DNA from: Paenibacillus caseinilyticus
Lineage (GTDB): Bacteria; Bacillota; Bacilli; Paenibacillales; NBRC-103111
Direction of reading: 5' to 3'
NCBI RefSeq assembly: GCF_027533645.1
Contig: NZ_JAQAGY010000013.1
Span: 62,001-126,000, forward strand
DNA: 64,000 nt
Shown: in pieces, positions 16,501 through 22,893 of the stretch
Position numbering within the stretch: the first letter of the stretch is position 1
Layout: each line of letters begins with the position of its first letter
Program-made: the position numbers and the translations under genes
Notes under the pieces: model-generated
What the model saw: the letters and a program-made list of their open reading frames with translations, nothing else
Told to the model about the DNA's origin: nothing
The model's database searches: none

Positions 16501-19306
16501 ACGCCACGCCGCCGGGGAGCCTGCAGGAGGCGGCGACGATGGCAATATCCTGCTGTCCGGCGCGTCCGGCATTAAGCTGCGCAACATATGCGGACCGGTC
16601 CTGGCTTTCCGGAGTTACTAACAGCTCCGGCGTTACTGACGGCTGTGGCGTTACTGACAGCTCTGGCGTTACTGACAGCTCCGGCGTTACTGACAGCTCC
16701 AGCGTTACTGACAGCTCCGGTGTTACTGACAGCTCCGGCGTTACTGACGGCTCCGGCGTCTCCTGCGGGCCATCCCCGTCTCCCGTATGCGCCGAAGCAG
16801 GAACAACCCTTGCAAGCTCCGTTTTCCCTCTCGGCCCTTCCTTCGCTTCCCCCAGTCCCTGCTTCCCGAGGTAGGAGATGATCCGCTCGGGCGTAGCGTG
16901 CCGGAAGAAGAAGGCCGGCTCCAACGGGATCTTGTATTCCCCGCTGATCCGCTCGCCGAGCTCTAGCAGATCCGCCGAGTCGAGCCCCATCTCCATCAAG
17001 GGACGCTGCAGCGAGAAGCCGTCCGACTTGCCCAGGATGAGCAGGATCGCACTGCTCACGAACTCCTCAATCTCCGGAGTCCGCAGGGCGACAGCTGCGG
17101 TTCGGGGAACCTGCACTTGCACAGGCACCGAAGTAGCAGCAGCCTTCCCCCGGCGTTCCTCCTGCCTCTGCCGTCTACGGCGCAGGTCGTACTCGATCCA
17201 GACGCCGCAGCCCTCGTTCTTCGTATCTTCCGGGCGGTAGCCGGTGACGAGTCCACGGATCTGCGCTCCGTGGTATTCGTGGAACCGGAGGTTCGTATCC
17301 ACGGGACTTCCCTGTTCGTTGCGGCTCGCGATGTACGCCCCGATCCCCCCTCCGTCTCCGGCCCGCTTATAATAGTCCTTGCAGCGCGTGATACCTGCCA
17401 CGGTATCGACGCCGCTGATCAGACTGCAGCGCAGCAGCATGAATTCCAGCAGCTCATCGCCCAGGTTCCGGTGCTGCAGCTCAGGCAGGATGAGGAGTCC
17501 GAGCAACTGGACTACAGGCCCGTCCTTCTGCCGGAGTCTCTCCAATTCATCGTACCGGGCCGTTCCCAGCGCTTCGGAAGAAGAGATTCGCTGCGAGTAG
17601 ACCGCTCCTACCATCCGTCCGTCCTGGAGCATCACGAGCTGGCCAGCCGGCTCGCTCTCTATGCGCCGAAGAAGCATAGAAGCCGAAGCCTGCATGGCCG
17701 GTTCCCAGCACGCTTCTTCGAGCTGCAGCAAGGCCGGCACATCTTCCGCAGTCGCATACCTCACTGCGTAATCTCTGCGCTGGAAGCGGTTCAGCGTGAT
17801 CCGGCCGAAGGGCAGCGTTTTGGGGTACTTGCGGAAGAAGCCCGGATCCGGGAACAAGCCCGTCTCCGCAGCCGCTGTGAGGAACCGCTCCGCCCCGACA
17901 AGGAGCTGCTGGGAGAAGCCGTGGTATGCATCGAAATGCAGGCTTTCCGTTTTGCTGAGATAAGCGCCCACCGTAGTCGTGTCCAGGCTGTGCACTTCCA
18001 GCAGAATCATCCCGTGCCGGCCGACGATTCCCGACCAGCGCTGCAGATGCTCCACTAAGCTTTGCATCACGTCGGCCCCCCGGAGCTCATGCCCGTCTCC
18101 GTCCGCATAAGCGTCGTTATCTGTCAGACAGGCCCGCTTCACCGCCGCTTCCCGGTCCGCCGGAGGAATATACGGCCTGTCATGGTCCAGGAAGGAGCGG
18201 ACATGCAGGATGTGCTCCGGGTCGCCGATCCCGATCGCCTCCAAGTCGCGGATCACCCGGGCAGGATCTCCGATATTGCCTTTGAGCACGGCATGGTCGG
18301 TTTCTTTGAGCGTCCGGGATGCAGCATCGAGCGCCTTCTGATTGAAGTCGATGCCGATCAGCTTCAGCGGGAACGCATCGAGTGCCCCGCCCCGCAGTGA
18401 TTTGTCCCGGATGATCTCATGGATTTTCTTCAGGAGCGATCCGTCTCCGCACCCCATATCGGCGATATATCGGGGCTGCTCCGCCAAGGGCTCGCGGTTG
18501 AAGATCGACAGGACGATCTCTTCAAGATCCGAGAAGTATTTCTCATGCTGGAACCCGCTGCCCAGCACGTTCAGCGTCCGGTCCACATGCAGCTCGTGGT
18601 CCTGGGCATCCCTGTTGAATACACTCTGGCAGTCCCCAAAGAGCACCTCCGCCATGTTCTCGAACATCGGCCGGTACGAAGCGACCGTAGCGGAGATGAA
18701 AATACGGTCCGCCATGAACCGGCCGGTATCCGTCCACCGCAGCTTCTCCCCCTCTTGGGCGAGCCACCCCTGCCCGGCCAAATACCGGGTGATTTCCCCG
18801 CGCACCACGGGGCTGAGCTCCGCAAACTGCGCCTCTGCTCCGGGGCCGTCCGTACGGAGATGGCCGCCTTCTTTCATGGCCAGCAGGAGCGGAATGGTGA
18901 GCAGCCCATCCAGGAAGCGGGCGATCAGAGGCTCCGTCACGTTCCACTGCTGCTGCGAGAGGTCGATCCATGGATCCAGTCTGTGCTTCGTTTGGTTCTT
19001 GCGGAAGTACAGCTTCATGGGAAAAGACAGCAGCCCGGTGACCTCCTCCGGAATGCGGTGATGATGATCGGACTCCGGCGTGCGGGTATAAGCATCCCCC
19101 TCAAGGCGGATTACCCACTTCAAGGATTCGAGCAGATGCAGCGCCACCCGCAGGTGGCCGGTATTGGCCTGCAGCCGCTCCGCCAAGTCCGGGAAGGAGA
19201 GCGGCTGCGTGAGCGACAACACGGTGAACAACCCTTGTTTCTTGCAGGCCAAGATCACGGGAACGGCCACATATCCATTACAATAATCATTGAGAATCGT
19301 GAGCAT
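13535..19306 (-). CDS. Trans-AT polyketide synthase PKS1: MT-GNAT-ACP starter module, then KS-ACP-ACP
   Basis: 1923 residues; the ATG at 19306 follows GGGAGGA and starts 3 nt after ECH1. Domains: an N-terminal methyltransferase-like region with a winged-helix-like lead and SAM motif IADMGCGDGS (near 280), plus HVRSFLDHDRP, which resembles starter-module MTs of the AprA/GphF/SxtA type; a GNAT domain (about 507-700); ACP with GLDSADL (Ser near 775); a linker made of PELSVT repeats; KS from about 918 with DTACSSS (near 1080), EAHGTGT and KSNIGH; the post-KS domain ending LPTYPFAKERYWV; two tandem ACPs, both GLDS(I/V)IGVEW (near 1727 and 1830); and a short helical C-terminal docking segment. By precedent the MT-GNAT pair methylates and decarboxylates malonyl-ACP to make the starter. 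The Trp after the ACP serine marks ACPs used for beta-branching. There is no KR, so the beta-ketone needed by the HCS cassette stays available. Confidence 0.94.
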   Translation of the reverse strand: MLTILNDYCNGYVAVPVILACKKQGLFTVLSLTQPLSFPDLAERLQANTGHLRVALHLLESLKWVIRLEGDAYTRTPESDHHHRIPEEVTGLLSFPMKLYFRKNQTKHRLDPWIDLSQQQWNVTEPLIARFLDGLLTIPLLLAMKEGGHLRTDGPGAEAQFAELSPVVRGEITRYLAGQGWLAQEGEKLRWTDTGRFMADRIFISATVASYRPMFENMAEVLFGDCQSVFNRDAQDHELHVDRTLNVLGSGFQHEKYFSDLEEIVLSIFNREPLAEQPRYIADMGCGDGSLLKKIHEIIRDKSLRGGALDAFPLKLIGIDFNQKALDAASRTLKETDHAVLKGNIGDPARVIRDLEAIGIGDPEHILHVRSFLDHDRPYIPPADREAAVKRACLTDNDAYADGDGHELRGADVMQSLVEHLQRWSGIVGRHGMILLEVHSLDTTTVGAYLSKTESLHFDAYHGFSQQLLVGAERFLTAAAETGLFPDPGFFRKYPKTLPFGRITLNRFQRRDYAVRYATAEDVPALLQLEEACWEPAMQASASMLLRRIESEPAGQLVMLQDGRMVGAVYSQRISSSEALGTARYDELERLRQKDGPVVQLLGLLILPELQHRNLGDELLEFMLLRCSLISGVDTVAGITRCKDYYKRAGDGGGIGAYIASRNEQGSPVDTNLRFHEYHGAQIRGLVTGYRPEDTKNEGCGVWIEYDLRRRRQRQEERRGKAAATSVPVQVQVPRTAAVALRTPEIEEFVSSAILLILGKSDGFSLQRPLMEMGLDSADLLELGERISGEYKIPLEPAFFFRHATPERIISYLGKQGLGEAKEGPRGKTELARVVPASAHTGDGDGPQETPEPSVTPELSVTPELSVTLELSVTPELSVTPELSVTPQPSVTPELLVTPESQDRSAYVAQLNAGRAGQQDIAIVAASCRLPGGVASLEQLWDLLDEGRDAVGTLPEDRWSWPDFIDPLQQHRGIDRGGFLEDIADFDPLFFRISPREAEMIDPQQRLLMKLVWECLEHAGIPAKRLAGSRTGVYIGASGSDYQRVLEKHETYYGAGGSMAALPNRISYYYDLHGPSLQIDTACSSSLVAVHEAVRALAKGECEQALVGGIHLMCHPYNSIAYYQAGMLSKDGQCRTFDKEAGGYVRGEGAVVILLKPLAQAEWDGDPVLAVIKGTAVNHGGQASGLTVPNPAKQAELVAEAHRMAGFEPDTIGYIEAHGTGTALGDPIEISGLKDAFSQLSETGDGGGKASDPYCGIGSIKSNIGHLEAAAGIAGLIKVVLGMQQRTLPATLHFDELNPHCSLAGSPFFVTSSKQPWTLPAGRSLRRGGVSSFGSGGTNAHVALEEAPIRSRRPAAERDYHLICLSARTEEALTARLSQLAGWLRESGAGYPIEDISAALLLGREHMGVRAAMVVGGLEELAANLEEVLAGGRAKRCYKSSGGDGHKPHQPLFAELGHSILRELGAGARAGVSDRAEASGTEHQLTALAELYAQGYELEWKEMYGGIPAPRVPLPTYPFAKERYWVRGSGRPALSGGTFFAEQTAKAAEEPIEHPAAEKPARSAVPLALVEQPTMEDQPAGAAQTGHEPSAIPSKEPSREASAAIQGSLSPADTAGSQSRAQGDHPPQRGGISLRPLPSAVVLPQETTPRSAVPYVSLTPLAPVNGGYPAQEQTETKTKKETKTEQLPDVSGAVRFEDLLEELVHSLAEALYMKSSDMDPDEKFVDLGLDSIIGVEWIQNVNRRYGTRLAATRVYDYPTLREFAGYLSRELSAGPSPAAPAAADTAPGSPSDADPKDHPSLLEELGRSLAEALYLNPQEIDPARKFVELGLDSVIGVEWVQGVNRSYGTSIAATQIYAYPTLLEFSEFVRQEYTKRAGSPAPAETQMSVDEVLERVYSGAMSSGQAEQYLERLRSLEASGISN
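16609..16757. repeat. 18-bp tandem repeat in PKS1 linker (PELSVT)n
   Basis: About eight in-frame 18-bp units (coding strand ccggagctgtcagtaacg) encode variants of the hexapeptide PELSVT (PEPSVT, LELSVT, PQPSVT, PELLVT) between the starter ACP and the first KS. The unit keeps frame and acts as a Pro/Ser/Thr-rich spacer. Copy number is likely to vary between strains by slippage. Confidence 0.9.
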
Positions 19307-19309
19307 TGG

Positions 19310-20086
19310 CTAGTCCTCCCATGGAAATTGTCCCTTCTCGACAAACCGGTATATCTTCTCCAGGTTCTGCGGGTCCGAGAATACTTCCTCGTTGGCCGCC
19401 AAGGCCAGAGGCTTCGCCGTATGGAGGGCTCCGTTGAGCTCGCCCATGTAGCGCTTGTATCTCGACACGGCCGTCTTGTTCAGCTTCTTGAGCCGAAGCA
19501 GGTGCCTTCGCAGCAGCGCCTCGCTCTGGCGGTCGTAGGCGTCCACGAGTCCCACCGCCCGCGCTTCTTCCACAGGGACCGGCCTCGTCATCAGGGCCAG
19601 ATAATGGGCCTTCTGAAAGCCGGTGCGGCGGATGAGGAACGGCAGCACACAGGCCGGAAACAGTCCGAATAGGAGTTCGGACAGGCCGAACTCCGCCTTG
19701 TCGTCCGCTAGGACGAGATCGCAGGCGGCGGCGAAGCCGACTCCGCCTGCATTCACTTTGCCCCTGACATGGGCTACCGTCACGAACGGCCCGGTCGCCA
19801 GCTTCAGCCACAGGTCGTATAAGGGCTCGGGCCGATTCTCAATGGGCACGCCGTCCGCCAGCTTCGCATGGATGCCTCCGAAGTCGGCGCCCGAACAGAA
19901 CACATCCGGCAAGCCTTCGAGAACGACGACCGTCGCCTGCTCCTCGCAGAGGGACAGCACGTGGCCGCATTCTTCGATCAAGCGGTCATTGATCGTATTG
20001 TTCGCCTCGGGGCGGTGCAGCCCAAGGAAACAGACCCCGTCCTGCAGACGGACCTGAATCGTTTCGTAATCCCGCATAAGGCTCAT
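19310..20086 (-). CDS. pksH: Enoyl-CoA hydratase-like dehydratase ECH1 of the beta-branching cassette
   Basis: Crotonase-family protein of 258 residues. I chose the ATG at 20086 because it forms an ATGA overlap with the HCS1 stop; a GTG at 20095 is also in frame. Visible features are the substrate-binding segment FCSGADFGGI, the VRGKVNAGGVGFA loop and a Pro/Glu-rich segment typical of crotonases. In the PksH/CurE class, ECH1 dehydrates the HMG-ACP-type adduct made by HCS to a 3-methylglutaconyl intermediate, which ECH2 then decarboxylates. It sits directly downstream of HCS1 and 3 nt upstream of PKS1, in line with co-translation. Distinction from ECH2 is by gene order and by resemblance of the N-terminal half to PksH; function is inferred. 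Confidence 0.87.
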   Translation of the reverse strand: MSLMRDYETIQVRLQDGVCFLGLHRPEANNTINDRLIEECGHVLSLCEEQATVVVLEGLPDVFCSGADFGGIHAKLADGVPIENRPEPLYDLWLKLATGPFVTVAHVRGKVNAGGVGFAAACDLVLADDKAEFGLSELLFGLFPACVLPFLIRRTGFQKAHYLALMTRPVPVEEARAVGLVDAYDRQSEALLRRHLLRLKKLNKTAVSRYKRYMGELNGALHTAKPLALAANEEVFSDPQNLEKIYRFVEKGQFPWED

Positions 20087-21345
20087 GACAGCCACCGGTA
20101 TTCCCGGTGATACTCGCGGATCCCGTCGAGCACCAGACGCGGCTTCCCCGTTCCGGCGGCTCTGGCCTGCGGCAGAATATTCGGGTCTACCCGGACATTG
20201 CGCGTGCCGAAGCGCAGTGACGCGCTGTGCGCGAATAAGGACTCATACTCCCCGATGGTGAGGGAATAGCGCGCATCGAGTTCACGTCCGATCGCGAGCC
20301 GGCGCTGGCGCTCCTGTCCCTCGGCCGCAGCCGTTCCGCTGTAGAATTCGGAGCAGCAGCCCGAGCCGTACGAGAAGCAGCCGATCCGCTTCGGCGTATC
20401 AAAACGGGCGTGGTCGATCGTGCTGGCAAGCGAGAGCAGCGAGGTCGCTCCCATGATATTGCCCACACGCTGGCAGTACGTCATACCTGGTACCACGCGC
20501 TGTTCGAAGTCTTCTTCGATCTCCGGCGGCTTCGCCTTGACCATCTTGCGCATCATCGTGCGGTGAGCCCCCTTCACCATGCCGCCGAACGGCGTATGGA
20601 ACGCCAAATATTGGAACGTGTCCCGGTAATCGGTGCCGGGCACCCGCTTGGCGTATTCCAGGAAGGTCTGTTCGCAGCAGTCGAGGTACGACATCAGGGA
20701 CAGATCCGCATCCCCCGCTTCGCTGTCCGGCACCGGCCTGCAGCTGTCCATGACCTCATAGCCGTAATATCCGCTCGCCCCGACATCCAGCTGGAACACA
20801 TAGGGACGGCTGCTTACCAGCACGGCCACGGCTCCCGCTCCGGCGCTCGGCTCGGCGAACGACCAATCCGCCGTCAAGGTCTCGCCCGCATCCACCGTCA
20901 TGAACCGGGAGATATCTGTCGCGATGACGAGCGCCTTGGCGCCCGGCGACGCCTGGGAGAGGATGAAGCTGACGGCGGTCTGGAAACCCGCCGTCCCGGA
21001 GTAACAGGCTTGCTTGATCTCGAACAGCCGGCAGTTCCGGTTCAGTCCCAAGTAGTGGTGCATATACGTGCTCATCGATTTGCCAAAATCAATGCCCGAT
21101 TCCGTACACGTAATGAGCAGCTCGATCCGGTTCTTCTCCTCCGGGGAGAGCAGATCGACAAGCGGCTTCGCCGCATTGACCCCGAATGTAACCGGATCCT
21201 CGAACGGCAGGGCTACGGCCTTCTCCCGCATAAGCAAATTCTCGAATCGGGTCGTGTCGAGTCCCCGGTGCTCCGCCAGCTGGAGCACATCCAGACAAGC
21301 GGTTCCTCCGAAGACGTTCATCGCTTCAATACCGACCGGCATCAT
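20083..21345 (-). CDS. pksG: HMG-CoA synthase-like beta-branching enzyme, first copy (HCS1)
   Basis: 420 residues, same length and layout as HCS2. Catalytic residues are Glu82 (TCTESGIDF), Cys114 (KQACYSGTAG) and His250 (FHTPFGGMVKGAHR), the numbering expected for polyketide HCS enzymes such as CurD and PksG. The enzyme adds the carbanion of acetyl-ACP, generated by the decarboxylating KS on the free ACP just upstream, to the beta-ketone held on the tandem ACPs of PKS1. It starts 10 nt after the decarboxylating KS and overlaps ECH1 by 4 nt, so KS-decarboxylase, HCS1 and ECH1 form one coupled block. It differs from HCS2 in scattered positions mainly outside the active site, for example the loop before YYGYEVMD. 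Confidence 0.95.
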   Translation of the reverse strand: MMPVGIEAMNVFGGTACLDVLQLAEHRGLDTTRFENLLMREKAVALPFEDPVTFGVNAAKPLVDLLSPEEKNRIELLITCTESGIDFGKSMSTYMHHYLGLNRNCRLFEIKQACYSGTAGFQTAVSFILSQASPGAKALVIATDISRFMTVDAGETLTADWSFAEPSAGAGAVAVLVSSRPYVFQLDVGASGYYGYEVMDSCRPVPDSEAGDADLSLMSYLDCCEQTFLEYAKRVPGTDYRDTFQYLAFHTPFGGMVKGAHRTMMRKMVKAKPPEIEEDFEQRVVPGMTYCQRVGNIMGATSLLSLASTIDHARFDTPKRIGCFSYGSGCCSEFYSGTAAAEGQERQRRLAIGRELDARYSLTIGEYESLFAHSASLRFGTRNVRVDPNILPQARAAGTGKPRLVLDGIREYHREYRWLS

Positions 21346-21355
21346 CGTTATTATC

Positions 21356-22624
21356 CTACCTCCCGAACGCGTATGTATCTTCCCACCGGCTGACGATCAG
21401 CGCCGTGTTGATTCCGCCGAATCCCATGCTAAGACTGAGCGCATGGCCGATCGCATGCGGCTCGGCCCTCCCGCCGACCCAGCGCAGCGAGTCATCCATC
21501 GGATGCTCGAGATTGCGGGTCGGATGCAGCCGGGACTGCCGCATCTGCAGCAGCGTAGCAGCAATCTCCACCGTTCCGGCCGCCGTCAGCCCGTGCCCCG
21601 TAATCGACTTGGTCGCATTGATCCGGGCGTGCGACAAGCCGGAATCCCGCAGTGCCTTCAGCTCCGTTTCGTCGCCTATGCCCGACCCCGTTCCGTGCGG
21701 ATTGACGTAGTCGATCGCTCCGGGCGCCAGCCCTGCCTTCCCCAGCGCCTGCGCGATGACCCTCATCTCCCCTTCGCACGAAGGATTCGGATTGCGGTTC
21801 CCGTCCGTGCCGATTCCCCAGCCTGCCACGCGGGCATAGGGCACAAGGCCCCGCTGCTCCGCCGAATAAGCCCTCTCTACGACGACCGCTGCGCACCCTT
21901 CTCCGTAGATGAACCCGTCCCGGTCCCGGTCGAACGGCCGGCAGGCGAGCTCCGGGTGCAGCGCATACCGGTCAGAGCCCATCGCACCGAGCGACCGCAG
22001 CGCCTGGCACTCCCAGAAGGAGAGATCAGTAAGCGCTCCCATGGCGATACAGGCATCGACTTGACCCGCTTGCACCGCCTGCACCGCTTGAATCACGGCC
22101 AGCTGGCCGCTGGCGGAAGCGCCACCCGCCGTGTAAGCGAATCCGCGGATGCCGAACTGCTCCGTACAGAATCCGCAGAGATCGGTATCCATGAATGACA
22201 GGCCGTAGGACGGCGCCAGGAAAGGAGCCCGTCCTTCGTACTTGCGCTGGAGTTCGCCGATCTCCCGCTGCTGCACATTCGACCCGCCGATGACGAGCCC
22301 CACGCGCTCCGAGTCCAGCTCCTCGAGCCGGGCTTCTTCCCAAGCCTCCGCCAGGGTGACGAGCGCAGCCTGCCCCGTCAGCGACGCCGCCCGGAGCAGC
22401 TTCTTGGAGAGCGAATCCGGATAGACCAGGGGCGGGAGTTCCGCACCGAGGAAGGAGGTGTCCTGCTGCCGGCCGGGCCGCTGCATGACCCCGAACGCAT
22501 GCCGTCCTTCCAGCAGCGCCGAAGTGAAATCGGCCTTGCCCTGCCCGATCGCCGACGTCACTCCTACGCCGGTGATCACGATATCAGAGGAGCCGTAATT
22601 CTCTGTAGAGCGGGCATTTCTCAT
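21356..22624 (-). CDS. pksF: Ketosynthase-like malonyl-ACP decarboxylase of the beta-branching cassette
   Basis: 422 residues of thiolase fold (FabF-like). The nucleophilic Cys is replaced: the motif reads TAGGASASG with Ser170 at the Cys position, while both catalytic histidines remain (NPHGTGSG, His310; KSITGHG, His344). This is the signature of the KS-like decarboxylases in HCS cassettes, which turn malonyl-ACP into acetyl-ACP and do not condense. The ATG at 22624 overlaps the ACP stop as ATGA, so ACP and decarboxylase are coupled, matching their known partnership. The next gene is HCS1. Substrate (malonyl rather than methylmalonyl) is assumed from the family. Confidence 0.92.
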   Translation of the reverse strand: MRNARSTENYGSSDIVITGVGVTSAIGQGKADFTSALLEGRHAFGVMQRPGRQQDTSFLGAELPPLVYPDSLSKKLLRAASLTGQAALVTLAEAWEEARLEELDSERVGLVIGGSNVQQREIGELQRKYEGRAPFLAPSYGLSFMDTDLCGFCTEQFGIRGFAYTAGGASASGQLAVIQAVQAVQAGQVDACIAMGALTDLSFWECQALRSLGAMGSDRYALHPELACRPFDRDRDGFIYGEGCAAVVVERAYSAEQRGLVPYARVAGWGIGTDGNRNPNPSCEGEMRVIAQALGKAGLAPGAIDYVNPHGTGSGIGDETELKALRDSGLSHARINATKSITGHGLTAAGTVEIAATLLQMRQSRLHPTRNLEHPMDDSLRWVGGRAEPHAIGHALSLSMGFGGINTALIVSRWEDTYAFGR

Positions 22625-22869
22625 AGAGCACGGGATTTCGCATAGAGCACATCGACGAGTTCGCCGATATTTTGGGCTCCGAACAATTCGACGCGGGGAA
22701 TCTGCAGGGACATCGCTTCCATTGTCATAGCGACGATCTCGGCTCGGTCCACGGAATTCGCGCCGAGGTCCGCAAGCCGCTCGTCCGGCTGGAACGCATG
22801 GCCTTCCAGCTCCGGCACCACTTCGGAAGCATGCTGGATGACCAGCTGCCAGATTTCTTCTCTATTCAT
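22621..22869 (-). CDS. acpK: Free acyl carrier protein of the beta-branching cassette
   Basis: 82-residue ACP. The phosphopantetheine attachment motif is LGANSVDRAEI, with Ser39. Good Shine-Dalgarno GGGAGG lies 9 nt upstream of the ATG. It sits between the AT-ER gene and the decarboxylating KS and overlaps the latter by 4 nt. In AcpK-type cassettes this carrier is loaded by the trans AT, decarboxylated to acetyl-ACP, and donates the acetyl unit to HCS. It is the only free ACP in the window although there are two HCS copies. Activation would be by the Sfp-type transferase encoded first in the operon. Confidence 0.95.
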   Translation of the reverse strand: MNREEIWQLVIQHASEVVPELEGHAFQPDERLADLGANSVDRAEIVAMTMEAMSLQIPRVELFGAQNIGELVDVLYAKSRAL

Positions 22870-22893
22870 CGTTCTTTCCTCCCTTGGTTTGAT

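Noticed and set aside
16609-16757. CRISPR-like array
   Set aside because: Units are 18 bp, directly abutting, without spacers, in frame and coding; it is a protein repeat.
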